Below are positions 10,300 to 18,965 of a DNA stretch of 64,000 nt, piece after piece. The notes under the pieces were generated by a model. That model did not search any database. It saw nothing but the letters and a program-made list of their open reading frames with translations, and was not told where the DNA came from. The stretch lies in contig NZ_CAMIFY010000003.1 in NCBI RefSeq assembly GCF_946222985.1, positions 30,743 through 94,742 on the forward strand. The letters are read 5' to 3'. The first letter of the stretch is position 1. Every line of letters starts with the position of its first letter. This stretch comes from an uncultured Corynebacterium sp. GTDB lineage: Bacteria; Actinomycetota; Actinomycetes; Mycobacteriales; Mycobacteriaceae. The position numbers and the translations under genes were made by a program.

Positions 10300-11778
10300 G
10301 TGACGGGGCCGGGGGCGGCGTTCCTCGTCGCCGGCTGCACTTCGGACGCGGGCAAATCGGTGCTCGTGGCGGGGATCTGCCGGCTGTTGACCCGTCGGGG
10401 AGTGTCCGTTGCGCCGTTCAAGGCGCAGAACATGTCCAACAATTGCGCCGTGACCCCGGACGGCGGCGAAATCGGCCGCGCCCAGGCGCTGCAGGCGGTG
10501 GCCTGCGGCCTGGAGCCGAGCGTCGATTTCAATCCGGTGCTGCTCAAGCCCGGATCGGATCACTCCAGCCAGGTCGTCGTGCGCGGCCGGGCCGAAGGAA
10601 CGGTGTCGGCGCTGACGTATCGGGAGCGTCGCAAAGCACTGCGGTCGGTGGCCGTGGAGAGCCTGCGGGATCTGCGATCGCGGTTCGACGTCGTCGTCTG
10701 CGAGGGAGCGGGATCGCCGGCGGAAGTCAACTTGCGCGACTCCGACATCGCCAACATGGGCCTGGCGGAGGCCGCGGACCTGCCGGTGCTCGTCGTCGGC
10801 GACATCGACCGCGGCGGGGTCCTGGCGCATTTCGTCGGCACGCACGCCATCCTCGGCGACGGGGACCGGGCGCGGATGACCGGATTCGTCGTCAACAAGT
10901 TCCGCGGCGCGGTCGATTTGCTCACGCCGGGCCTCGACGTCGTCGCCGAACGCACGGGCGTGCCGGTGCTGGGGGTCGTCCCGTTCCTGGAGGGACTGTG
11001 GATCGACGCCGAGGATTCGCTGGGCACCGTCGCCGCCACGTCGATCGGGCCGGCGACGCGGCCGGTGGGCGCCGACGCGTTGACCGTCGCGGCGATCCGC
11101 CTGCCGCGGGTGTCCAACGCCACCGACGTCGAAGCCCTCGCCGCCGAACCGGGCGTGCGGGTGGAATGGACCGTCGACCCCAGCGCGGTCGCGCGGGCCG
11201 ATCTGGTGGTGCTGCCGGGCACGAAGGCCACCGTCCACGATCTGGGGTGGCTGCGGGAGCGGGGGCTGGCCGACGCTGTGGCGCGTCGCGCGGCCCGGGG
11301 CGCGCCGACGTTGGGCATCTGCGGTGGTTTCCAGATGATGTGTTCGTCGATCGTCGACGGCGTAGAGAGTGGCGAGGATCCGTCCGATCCCGTGCGCGTC
11401 GCGGGGCTGGGGATCTTCGACGTCGACGTCGAGTTCGCGGAACCGAAGGTGCTGGCCCGGCATGACGACGGCTCCTACGAGGTCCACCACGGCCGCGTCG
11501 TCCGATCGACGGAGCAACGCTGGCCGCACGGGGAAGGCGCGCTGCGCGGGGCCGTGGCGGGCACGCACCGCCACGGGCTGCTGGAAAACGACGACCTGCG
11601 GCGCGCGTATCTGCGGTCGGTGGCCGACGCCGCCGGGCTCGCGGATTTCGTCGTCGCGCAGGACACGGATTTCCGGGCCGAGCGACTGCGCCAGCTCGAC
11701 GTCATCGCCGACGCGATCGAGGAACATCTGGCCGGGCCAGCCTTGGCGCGGGCGACGGGAATCGCGTCCCTCGGATGA
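10300..11778 (+). CDS. cobQ: Cobyric acid synthase (glutamine-hydrolysing)
   Basis: CobQ amidates four carboxylates of adenosylcobyrinate a,c-diamide in the aerobic/anaerobic B12 pathways, using glutamine and ATP. The N-terminal dethiobiotin-synthetase-like ATPase domain starts GCTSDAGKS (P-loop) with KAQNMSNN following. The C-terminal class I glutamine amidotransferase carries the nucleophile Cys341 (LGICGGFQ) and the histidine pair at 423/425 (GTHRHG). The 492-residue length is normal. GTG at 10300 follows the map stop with a 1 nt gap. It lies apart from the cobO-cobB-cobA cluster at 20.7-23.8 kb. The 11-mer CGTCGCAAAGC occurs inside it at 10627. Confidence 0.95.
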   Translation: MTGPGAAFLVAGCTSDAGKSVLVAGICRLLTRRGVSVAPFKAQNMSNNCAVTPDGGEIGRAQALQAVACGLEPSVDFNPVLLKPGSDHSSQVVVRGRAEGTVSALTYRERRKALRSVAVESLRDLRSRFDVVVCEGAGSPAEVNLRDSDIANMGLAEAADLPVLVVGDIDRGGVLAHFVGTHAILGDGDRARMTGFVVNKFRGAVDLLTPGLDVVAERTGVPVLGVVPFLEGLWIDAEDSLGTVAATSIGPATRPVGADALTVAAIRLPRVSNATDVEALAAEPGVRVEWTVDPSAVARADLVVLPGTKATVHDLGWLRERGLADAVARRAARGAPTLGICGGFQMMCSSIVDGVESGEDPSDPVRVAGLGIFDVDVEFAEPKVLARHDDGSYEVHHGRVVRSTEQRWPHGEGALRGAVAGTHRHGLLENDDLRRAYLRSVADAAGLADFVVAQDTDFRAERLRQLDVIADAIEEHLAGPALARATGIASLG

Positions 11779-11802
11779 GCGTCGGGCGGCTGCGTCGCGG
11801 GA

Positions 11803-11808
11803 TATGAT
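11803..11808 (+). promoter_or_regulatory. -10 element of the secreted lipase gene
   Basis: TATGAT, a near-perfect actinobacterial -10 hexamer, lies 61 nt upstream of the ATG at 11869 and 25 nt after cobQ. No convincing -35 hexamer is visible 16-19 nt before it. Confidence 0.5.
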
Positions 11809-11868
11809 GCGAACCGTCGAACCGCGCCGCGTCGACGACGGCGGCCACGAGCGAAAAGGGGCGCCACC

Positions 11869-12798
11869 ATGGCGAAGAACATTCGGGGAGCGGTCGCGGG
11901 CCTGGCCCTGACGACGGCGATGATGGTGGCCGGCGCGGCGCCGGCGGTGGCCGAACCGGCTGAGGAACAGGCGACGGGATCGTGGTCGGGGTCGGCGGCG
12001 CCGTTCGAGCGGTTCCCCGCGTTGGATTGGGCCAACGATCCCGAGTGCGTCCCCGCGCCGGAGCATCCGCGCCCGGTCCTGCTCGTCCACGGCACCTGGG
12101 GCGACGCGTCGGTGATGGAGTCGATCGGCCGGGAGCTGGGGGAGCAGGGCCACTGCGTGCACGCCGTCAACTACGGACGTCACGACGAGTCGGTTGCGGG
12201 GGCGATTCCCGGCATCTACGGCGTCGCCGACCTGGAGTCCAGCGGAGAAGAGATCCACCGGGCCATCCGCGACGTCGCCGCGACCACGGCCGGGCAGGAT
12301 GCGGGGGAGATCGACGTCGTCGGCCATTCCCAGGGCGCGGCAGTGCTGAAGCTGGCCATGAACGACCACGGTGACGCCGAGGTCGTGCATACGGCGGTCT
12401 ACGTCGCCGGCACCCATCGGGGCACGACTTCGGATGGGCTGCAGGACCTCGGGGTCCACGACAACCCGGGGTCGCTGGCGATCAGCGATGCCGTGCTCGG
12501 CCCGGCGTCGGTGCAGCAGATCGTCGGTTCGGAACAGGTCGCCCACCTCCGGTCGCTGCCGGACACCCAGCCCGGCGTGCACTACGTGGTGCTGGTGAGC
12601 GACGACGACACCACCGCCGCGCCCCCGCGCGACGGGTTCATCGAGGCCGGCCCGGGCGCGACCGTCGTCAACGCGGCGGTGCAGGACGTGTGCGCCGACG
12701 CTCCCGATCCGCTGTCGCACGTCGACATCCGCGACCACACCGTCGGCGCGGACCTCGTCGCCGATGCCCTGGCCGGACGCGAGTTGGCCTGCGACTAG
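11869..12798 (+). CDS. Secreted alpha/beta-hydrolase, lipase class 2-like
   Basis: A 309-residue secreted protein. A Sec signal peptide with an AVAEPA cleavage region ends near residue 29. The mature part starts with a short acidic linker and has the oxyanion-type loop LLVHGTWG. The nucleophile elbow is GHSQG with Ser154. It then shows YVAGTHRGTT, which recalls the LipB/EstA lipase class 2 (PF01674) family. Cysteines at both ends (ECVPAP, DVCADA, ELACD) could form disulphides. A GAAAAGGGGCG SD lies upstream. Substrate cannot be told from sequence; an ester lipase is likely. The downstream mtr gene is convergent, with a 21 nt gap. Confidence 0.85.
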   Translation: MAKNIRGAVAGLALTTAMMVAGAAPAVAEPAEEQATGSWSGSAAPFERFPALDWANDPECVPAPEHPRPVLLVHGTWGDASVMESIGRELGEQGHCVHAVNYGRHDESVAGAIPGIYGVADLESSGEEIHRAIRDVAATTAGQDAGEIDVVGHSQGAAVLKLAMNDHGDAEVVHTAVYVAGTHRGTTSDGLQDLGVHDNPGSLAISDAVLGPASVQQIVGSEQVAHLRSLPDTQPGVHYVVLVSDDDTTAAPPRDGFIEAGPGATVVNAAVQDVCADAPDPLSHVDIRDHTVGADLVADALAGRELACD

Positions 12799-12819
12799 TG
12801 GGGGCAGTGCCGCGTCGGT

Positions 12820-14247
12820 CTAGTCGAACTCGAGGCCGAGGATCGCGTTTTCGATGACCTCGGGCAGCGCCGGGTGGATCCAGTGCTGCTTTTCGACGAC
12901 CTCCCGGACGTCCTGTTCGAAGGCCATCATCTGGATGCACTGCTGCACCAGCGTGGCCGCCTGTTCGCCGAGGAAGTGGGCGCCGAGCAGGCGGCCGGTC
13001 TTCTTGTCGGCGATGAGCTTGGCGAATCCGTCGCCGTCCTCCAGCGCCCAGCCGTAGGCGACGTCGCCGTACTTCTGCACCTTCACCGTGACGTCGGTGC
13101 CGTTGTCGGCGGCCCAGCGGCGGGCCGCGTCCTCGTCGAGGCCGACCTGGCCGATTTGCGGGTGCGAGAAGATCGCCGAGGGCACGTACCGGTGGTCGAA
13201 GGAGCGGAGATCGTCCGGGTGGGCGACGTTGTGGAAGACGACCTTCGCCTCGTGGTTGGCGATGTGCTTGAGCTGGTGGGGGCTGGAGACGTCGCCCAGG
13301 GCCCACACGCCCTCGGCGGTGGTGCGGCCGTGCTCGTCGACGACGATGCGGCCGTCGTCGTGGACGTCGATCCCGCCGGCGGGCAGATCCATGAGATCGC
13401 CGTTGGGCCGGCGGCCGGTGGCGACGAGGAACGCCCCGCCGTGGACCTCGGTGCCGTCGGACAGCGCCGCGGTGACGATGCGGGTGCCGTCGGCCCGGGT
13501 TTCCTCGCTCAGCCCGGTGATCGTGGTGTTCAGGCGCACGTCCCAGTTGCGGGAGGCGACCTCGGTGAAGCGGGCGGAGACGTCGGCGTCGGACTGGCGG
13601 TTGAGGGCGCCGGAACGCACGATGACGTGGACGTCGACGCCGAGCGACGAGAAGACGTGGGCGAACTCGGTGGCGATGAAACCGCCGCCGAGGATGATCA
13701 TCTCCTCCGGCAGCTTCTCCAGGCGCATGATGTCCTTGTTCGTGTGGTACCGAACGCCGGAATCCGTGACGAAGGACGGCACGCTCGTGCGCGAACCGGC
13801 TGCGACGATGATCTGGTCGGCGGTGATCTCGACTTCCTCGTCGCCCTGGCCGGTGCGGATGCGGCGCGGGCCGACGAAGGTCGCGTGACGGTCGTAGACG
13901 TCGATGTTCGGCGTCTGGCCGCCGCGGCGGTACGCCTCGCCGCCGTCGGCGATCGCGTCGATGCGCCGGGCGAACACCCGCTCCTTGATCGCGTCCCAGT
14001 CGATGGAATCGACGTGCGCGTGGACGCCCAGGCGGGCCGCCTCGGAGACGGTGCGGGCGGCGTCGGCGGCCAGGACGTACATCTTCGTCGGAATGCACCC
14101 GACGTTGAGGCACGTGCCGCCGAAGCGACCTTCCTCGACCAGCGCGATGCGAACGTCGTCGAACTCCGGGGAGGGAATCGAGTTGCCCGATCCCGTGCCG
14201 ATGATGATCAGGTCGTAGTGCCGGTCGTCGGCGGTGTCCGTGGACAA
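12820..14247 (-). CDS. mtr: Mycothione reductase
   Basis: Mtr is the NADPH-dependent flavoprotein disulphide reductase that regenerates mycothiol (MSH) from mycothione, the actinobacterial counterpart of glutathione reductase. The FAD-binding IIIGTGSGNS is at residues 14-23. The redox pair is Cys46/Cys51 in GGTCLNVGCIPTK. The NAD(P) Rossmann motif is GGGFIATEF, and the C-terminal catalytic His is in HWIHPALPEV. The start is a TTG at 14247 with AAGGAGA 4 nt upstream; no ATG or GTG gives a sensible N-terminus. The length is 475 residues. It lies with a hydrolase and mqo as in C. glutamicum and M. tuberculosis. Confidence 0.95.
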   Translation of the reverse strand: MSTDTADDRHYDLIIIGTGSGNSIPSPEFDDVRIALVEEGRFGGTCLNVGCIPTKMYVLAADAARTVSEAARLGVHAHVDSIDWDAIKERVFARRIDAIADGGEAYRRGGQTPNIDVYDRHATFVGPRRIRTGQGDEEVEITADQIIVAAGSRTSVPSFVTDSGVRYHTNKDIMRLEKLPEEMIILGGGFIATEFAHVFSSLGVDVHVIVRSGALNRQSDADVSARFTEVASRNWDVRLNTTITGLSEETRADGTRIVTAALSDGTEVHGGAFLVATGRRPNGDLMDLPAGGIDVHDDGRIVVDEHGRTTAEGVWALGDVSSPHQLKHIANHEAKVVFHNVAHPDDLRSFDHRYVPSAIFSHPQIGQVGLDEDAARRWAADNGTDVTVKVQKYGDVAYGWALEDGDGFAKLIADKKTGRLLGAHFLGEQAATLVQQCIQMMAFEQDVREVVEKQHWIHPALPEVIENAILGLEFD

Positions 14248-14300
14248 GTCGTCTCCTTGGTTGTTCGGTGGTCGTTCGTCGTGCGCTGGGCGCGGAAAAA

Positions 14301-15320
14301 TCAGCCGGCGGTGACGGAATCGAGGAACAGGATCGTCTCCGACGTCGCCAGGGCGCGTGCGTGGTCCTTCGACAGGAACACGTCGTGCCGGGCGCCCGGA
14401 ATCGCCTTCGACCGGGCCCCACGCCCCAGACAACGCGTCCTGGCCGCGATCTGTTCCACGTTGAGCACCGCGTCGGCGGTGTCGAGCGCCGGCGACCACG
14501 ACTGGTTGACCGCGGATCGATCGGAGTGCAGGACCAGGCAGGGCACGCCCACCTCCAGGCCCTTGCGCACCCGGCGGTGGCCGCGCAGCACGGCGGCCAG
14601 CCACGACCACGACTTCACGTGGCCGGTGATGGGTTTGAGCGTCAGGTCGAAGTCCCATTCGCCGTCGGCGCTGCTTGAGATGGAGCGGCCGTAACCGCTC
14701 AGCCCCTTGTCCGGCGTCAGGCGATCGGGGGCGCGCCGCGACATCACGCGCGTCGCGAGCCTGACGACGGCGTTCTGCCCCCGCGAATACTGCAGATCCA
14801 GCCACGGGCTGTTGAGGACCGCCGCGGCGATGAACGCGTGGGTCTCCGGATCCCGGTCACGCAGATCGTTGAGCCACAACGCGGCGATCAGCCCGCCGGT
14901 CGAGTGGGCGAGGGGAGTCAGGCTCGGGTGGCCGGCGGAACGGATCAGGGCGGTGGCCGCGTCGAGGTCGACGTCGTAAAGCGACAAATCGGTGATGTGG
15001 TGCCACCGCTGGCCCTCCCTGCGGGAGCGGCCGCATTTGCGCAGATCGACGGCGTAAAAGGCGTAACCCGCCTCATCGAGGGAACGCGCGACGTGCTCGT
15101 GGAAGAAGTAGTCGCTCAAGCCGTGGATCCACAGCACCGCGGGACGCGCGGCGAACTCCTCCGGATCACGGCCCGGCGGGGTGAATCGGATGACGGTGGC
15201 CACGACGTCGGTCTCGCCGTCGGGGTCCGGCCCCAGTTCAAGAACGGTTTCGGGAAACTCCTCGCCCAGCAGGCCGGGTCTCCAGTCGGGGGCGGAAGCG
15301 GGGGAGTCGTTGTTCGTCAC
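14301..15320 (-). CDS. Alpha/beta hydrolase (serine aminopeptidase S33 / monoacylglycerol lipase-like)
   Basis: A 339-residue cytoplasmic alpha/beta hydrolase without a signal peptide. It shows the oxyanion loop LWIHGLSDYF, a nucleophile elbow LAHSTGG and a late histidine in PGARHDVFLS, so the catalytic triad appears intact. The fold resembles S33/monoacylglycerol lipase-type enzymes. GTG at 15320 (VTNNDSPAS) is chosen because a TAGGAT -10 box on the minus strand at 15332-15327 lies 6 nt before it, consistent with a leaderless transcript; a GTG at 15326 overlaps that box edge. The gene sits between mtr and mqo in related genomes too, so its product may share in redox or lipid metabolism, but the substrate is unknown. 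Confidence 0.85.
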   Translation of the reverse strand: MTNNDSPASAPDWRPGLLGEEFPETVLELGPDPDGETDVVATVIRFTPPGRDPEEFAARPAVLWIHGLSDYFFHEHVARSLDEAGYAFYAVDLRKCGRSRREGQRWHHITDLSLYDVDLDAATALIRSAGHPSLTPLAHSTGGLIAALWLNDLRDRDPETHAFIAAAVLNSPWLDLQYSRGQNAVVRLATRVMSRRAPDRLTPDKGLSGYGRSISSSADGEWDFDLTLKPITGHVKSWSWLAAVLRGHRRVRKGLEVGVPCLVLHSDRSAVNQSWSPALDTADAVLNVEQIAARTRCLGRGARSKAIPGARHDVFLSKDHARALATSETILFLDSVTAG

Positions 15321-15360
15321 GGCCACATCCTAGCGGTACCCGATGGGTGCGCAGGTGGCC

Positions 15361-15371
15361 TTGTGACACAA
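15361..15371. promoter_or_regulatory. Palindrome in the hydrolase/mqo divergent promoter region
   Basis: A perfect 11-bp palindrome TTGTGACACAA lies in the 128-nt region between the divergent hydrolase and mqo starts. It is only half similar to the CRP/GlxR site TGTGA-N6-TCACA and may be an operator; its regulator is not known. Confidence 0.3.
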
Positions 15372-15448
15372 TGGATCGGAACAGTGAGTCCGTCCGGGGG
15401 ACGTGCGTGCGCCGCCCGATTACCTAGTCATGAAGGATGTTGACCGCA

Positions 15449-16945
15449 GTGTCTGAAAACAATCTTCCCGCCACCGTCGGTGACGAAGTCGACGTCGCCC
15501 TCATCGGCGCCGGCGTCATGAGCGCGACCCTCGGCGTGCTGCTCTCCGAGCTGGAGCCGGGCTGGTCCCAGATCATGTTCGAGCGCCTCGATCAGCCGGC
15601 CGAGGAATCCTCCTCGCCGTGGAACAACGCCGGCACCGGCCACTCGGCCCTCTGCGAGCTCAACTACACGCCCGAGTCCAACGGCGTCGTCAACGTCGAC
15701 AAGGCGCTGAAGATCAACGAGCAGTTCCAGGTCTCGCGCCAGTTCTGGACCAACCTCGTCGAAGACGGCGTCATCACCGACCCGCGCGCGTTCATCAACG
15801 CCGTCGACCACACCACCTTCGCCCAGGGCACGGAGCAGATCGCGTTCATGCGACGCCGCTTCGAGGCCCTCAACGACGAGCCCCTGTTCCACGACCAGGA
15901 GCTCATCGAGGACCACGACCGCTTCGCCGAGTACCTGCCGCTGATGGCCGAGGGCCGCGACTTCTCGACCCCGGTCTCCGCGATCCGCAACCCCAACGGC
16001 ACCGACGTCAACTTCGGCGCGCTGACCAAGCAGTACCTCGCGGCGCTGTCCGACCGCGGCACCGAGATCCGCTACGGCCACGCCGTCAAGGACATCACCC
16101 GCGAGGGCACCAAGTGGGTCATCACGGTCAAGAACACCCACACCGGCGACACCCGCACGGTCCGCGCCAACTTCGTCTTCGTCGGCGCCGGCGGCCAGGC
16201 GCTGCCGCTGCTGCAGAAGTCCGGCATCCCGGAGATCAAGGGCTACGGCGGCTTCCCCGTGTCCGGCCAGTGGCTGCGCTGCACCAACGAGGAGCTCATC
16301 GCCCAGCACTCGGCGAAGGTCTACGGCAAGGCGTCGGTGGGCACGCCGCCGATGTCCGTGCCGCACCTGGACACCCGCGTCATCGACGGCAAGAAGGGCC
16401 TGCTGTTCGGCCCCTACGCCGGCTGGACCCCGAAGTTCCTCAAGGCGGGTTCGAACCTGGACCTGTTCAAGTCGCTGCGCCCGCACAACATCTCCACCAT
16501 GCTCGGCGTCGGCGTCCATGAGCTCGGCCTGACCAAGTACCTGATCACCGAGGTCGTCAAGGACCACGCCGCCCGCGTCGAGGCGCTGCGCGAGTACGTG
16601 CCCAACGCCCGCGACGAGGACTGGGAGATCGTCACCGCCGGTCAGCGCGTCCAGGTGATCAAGCCGGCCAAGGCGCCGCAGTTCGGCACCCTCGAGTTCG
16701 GCACCGCGGTGGTCAACTCCGCCGACGGGTCCATCGCCGGCCTGATGGGCGCCTCGCCGGGCGCCTCCATCGCCCCGGCCGTGATGATCGAGCTGATGGA
16801 GCGTTGCTTCGGCGAGAAGATGAGCGCCTGGACCCCGAAGATCAAGGAGCTCGTGCCCTCCTACGGCACCAAGCTCTCCGAGGAGCCCGAGCTCTACAAG
16901 AAGGTGTGGGACGCCTCGCAGAAGGCCCTGAAGCTCGAGCGTTAG
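15449..16945 (+). CDS. mqo: Malate:quinone oxidoreductase
   Basis: Mqo is a membrane-associated FAD enzyme that oxidises malate to oxaloacetate and passes electrons to menaquinone, the main malate dehydrogenase route in corynebacteria. The N-terminal dinucleotide motif is ALIGAGVMSATLG. Typical segments follow: SPWNNAGTGHSALCELNYTP and the C-terminal GASPGASIAP. The length is about 498 residues. GTG at 15449 has AAGGA 11 nt upstream; ATG at 15437 would add four residues with no room for an SD. A terminator follows at 16968, and the chelatase gene starts just after it. Confidence 0.95.
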   Translation: MSENNLPATVGDEVDVALIGAGVMSATLGVLLSELEPGWSQIMFERLDQPAEESSSPWNNAGTGHSALCELNYTPESNGVVNVDKALKINEQFQVSRQFWTNLVEDGVITDPRAFINAVDHTTFAQGTEQIAFMRRRFEALNDEPLFHDQELIEDHDRFAEYLPLMAEGRDFSTPVSAIRNPNGTDVNFGALTKQYLAALSDRGTEIRYGHAVKDITREGTKWVITVKNTHTGDTRTVRANFVFVGAGGQALPLLQKSGIPEIKGYGGFPVSGQWLRCTNEELIAQHSAKVYGKASVGTPPMSVPHLDTRVIDGKKGLLFGPYAGWTPKFLKAGSNLDLFKSLRPHNISTMLGVGVHELGLTKYLITEVVKDHAARVEALREYVPNARDEDWEIVTAGQRVQVIKPAKAPQFGTLEFGTAVVNSADGSIAGLMGASPGASIAPAVMIELMERCFGEKMSAWTPKIKELVPSYGTKLSEEPELYKKVWDASQKALKLER

Positions 16946-16967
16946 TTCCCGCTTCCCGCGCTGCCCG

Positions 16968-17017
16968 GACGGCGGCGGTGGATTCCCGGTCGACGGGGTC
17001 CGCCGCCGCCGTCTTTT
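16968..17017 (+). terminator. Intrinsic terminator after mqo
   Basis: A 15-bp stem with one G:U pair (GACGGCGGCGGTGGA at 16968-16982 paired with 16999-17013), a 16-nt loop and TTTT. It ends only 23 nt before the chlI start codon, so the chelatase gene must have its own promoter overlapping the terminator. Confidence 0.85.
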
Positions 17018-17040
17018 CGGTGTTGGGTATGAATGACCGT

Positions 17041-18192
17041 ATGGCTTCTTCTCGTTCGTCCGGCATCCCGGGCTTTCCCTTTTCGGCGATCGTCGGTCAG
17101 GACCGGTTGCGGTTGGCGCTGCTGTTGACGGCGATCTCGCCGGGCATCGGCGGCGTGGTCGCGCGCGGGGAGAAGGGCACCGCCAAGACGACGGCGGTGC
17201 GTGCGCTGGGGCCGTTGTTGCCCAAGGGCGCGGTGGTCGATCTGCCGTTGGGGGCGACGGAGGATCGCGTGGTCGGGTCGATCGACGTCGAGGCCGTGCT
17301 GACCACCGGCCACGCCGATTATCGGCCCGGTCTTCTGTCGAAGGCCGACGGCGGCGCGCTCTACGTCGACGAGGTCAATCTGCTGGCCGATCATCTCGTC
17401 GACGTCCTGCTCGACGCGGCGGCCACCGGTCGCGTCTCCGTCGAGCGCGACGGCGTCTCCCACGTCGAGGAGACGTCGTTCGTGCTGGTCGGCACCATGA
17501 ACCCGGAGGAAGGGGAGCTGCGCCCGCAGCTGCTCGATCGTTTCGGCCTGGCCGTCGACGTCTCGGCGTCGCGTGATCCGGAGACCCGCGTGGAGATCCT
17601 CCGCCGCCGCCTGGCCTACGAGGCGGATCCGCGCGCTTTCGCGGCGAGCTGGGCCGAGGCCGACGGGGATCTGCGCGATCGACTCGAGCGTGCGCGGGCG
17701 GTGGTCGGGCGGATTCCGCTTGACGACGTCCACCTGGCGCGCATCGCGTCGTTGTGCGCGGATTTCGACGTCGACGGCATGCGCGCCGACCTCGTCATCG
17801 CCCGCACGGCCCGGGCGCACGCCGCGTGGCGCGGCGCCGAAGCGATCGCGTCGGACGACATCCGCGTCGCCGCCGAGTTGGCGTTGCCGCACCGACGGCG
17901 CCGCGACCCCTTCGACGAGCCCGGCGTCGATCAGGGGGATATCGATGACGCCCTCGATCGCGCCGAGGAGAGGTTCCCCGATGAGCCGGAGGGGGCGGAT
18001 GAGTCGACTGAACCGAATGGGCCGGATGACTCCGCGAACACGGACGGCCCCGACGCTTTCGAGCCGCCGGCCGATGCCGGGCGTCCCGACGATGCGCCGG
18101 ACTCGCCGCAGGCCCCGTCTCAGACGGGAGGTTCGGCCCGGTTGGGCGATCCCTTTCGCGGCCAGGACGTTGCTCCTCGACGGCATCGGTGA
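17041..18192 (+). CDS. Mg-chelatase-like AAA+ subunit (ChlI half of a split ChlI-ChlD gene)
   Basis: This frame encodes the AAA+ ATPase half of a cobalt/magnesium chelatase-type protein linked to B12 synthesis in actinobacteria. Walker A is GEKGTAKT (residues 43-50), Walker B lies in GGALYVDEVNLL, and the sensor region is VGTMNPEEGELRPQLLDRF. It ends in an acidic, Pro-rich linker (from about residue 300). In relatives such as Rv2850c (629 aa, from memory) one protein joins this to a vWA domain; here the frame closes at TGA 18190, and the vWA half lies in the next frame. Removing one G at 18160/18161 would join GDPFR directly to ARTLLLDGIGDG. The start at 17041 has a weak TATGAA box 7 nt upstream. 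Confidence 0.8.
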   Translation: MASSRSSGIPGFPFSAIVGQDRLRLALLLTAISPGIGGVVARGEKGTAKTTAVRALGPLLPKGAVVDLPLGATEDRVVGSIDVEAVLTTGHADYRPGLLSKADGGALYVDEVNLLADHLVDVLLDAAATGRVSVERDGVSHVEETSFVLVGTMNPEEGELRPQLLDRFGLAVDVSASRDPETRVEILRRRLAYEADPRAFAASWAEADGDLRDRLERARAVVGRIPLDDVHLARIASLCADFDVDGMRADLVIARTARAHAAWRGAEAIASDDIRVAAELALPHRRRRDPFDEPGVDQGDIDDALDRAEERFPDEPEGADESTEPNGPDDSANTDGPDAFEPPADAGRPDDAPDSPQAPSQTGGSARLGDPFRGQDVAPRRHR

Positions 18193-18940
18193 CGGAGCCG
18201 GTGCCGAGGGGCGCCGTGGTCGCGCGAAGGGCGTCCGGGGCCGGGACGTCCGCGCGGTGCGCGGTGGCCGCGGCGTTCACGTGCCGGGCACGGTGCTCGC
18301 CGCCGCCGAACGCGGCGCGGGGCTCGATGACGGCATGGTCTCGCTCATCGGGGCTGACGTTCGCGGTGCCGAACGAGAGAATCGCGAATCCAACCTTATC
18401 GTCTTCCTCGTCGACGCGTCCGGGTCGATGGCCGCGCGCGACCGGTTGGAGGCGGTGACGGGGGCCGTGCAGTCGCTGTTGCGCGACGCCTACCAGCGGC
18501 GCGATCGGGTGGCGGTGGTGACCTTCCGCGGTGACGGAGCGACCGTGGAGCTGCCGCCGACGCGCTCGACGGTGGCGGCGAGCAGGAGATTGACGGACGT
18601 TCGCACGGGTGGCCGCACGCCGTTGTCGGCGGGCGTCGACAAGGCCCGGGAATTGATCGAGCGTGAACATCGCCGCGACCCCGCACGCAGGGCGATGCTG
18701 GTGGTGCTTTCCGATGGTCGCGCGACCTCCTCCGGCGGCCGGGAAAAGGCCCGTGTGGCGGCTGACCTGATCCGGCGCAGGGGCCTGGCGGGATCCATCG
18801 TCGTGGATTGCGAATCGGGGCGGGTCCGGTTGGGGTTGGCCAAGGAACTCGCCGAGCATCTCGGCGGGCAGTGCCTGCGCATCGAAGAGTTGAACGCTGA
18901 TGCAGTGGCCGGCGTGGTCAGGGCCGCGGTCACCGCGTGA
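18170..18940 (+). CDS. vWA-domain chelatase subunit (ChlD half of the split gene)
   Basis: This frame carries the von Willebrand A domain that normally forms the C-terminus of a fused ChlI-ChlD protein. The metal-ion site is DASGSMAA, with the partner threonine in TGGRTPLSAG and SDGRATS downstream. Coding signal continues upstream of any good start. TTG at 18170 with AGGACG before it, or GTG at 18257, are the only options if it is translated on its own. The simplest reading is a single-base frameshift relative to the AAA+ half (see findings), from a sequencing error or a real mutation. cobO and cobB lie downstream. Confidence 0.7.
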   Translation: MLLDGIGDGAGAEGRRGRAKGVRGRDVRAVRGGRGVHVPGTVLAAAERGAGLDDGMVSLIGADVRGAERENRESNLIVFLVDASGSMAARDRLEAVTGAVQSLLRDAYQRRDRVAVVTFRGDGATVELPPTRSTVAASRRLTDVRTGGRTPLSAGVDKARELIEREHRRDPARRAMLVVLSDGRATSSGGREKARVAADLIRRRGLAGSIVVDCESGRVRLGLAKELAEHLGGQCLRIEELNADAVAGVVRAAVTA

Positions 18941-18965
18941 CCCCGACTCGGGGAGGGGCGCCGCG

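Noticed and set aside
18189..18458. GTG overlapping the chlI stop (GTGA) as start of a third gene
   Set aside because: It opens a frame that is neither chelatase frame and yields an Arg/Ala/Ser-rich string ending after 89 codons; the conserved vWA sequence is in another frame.
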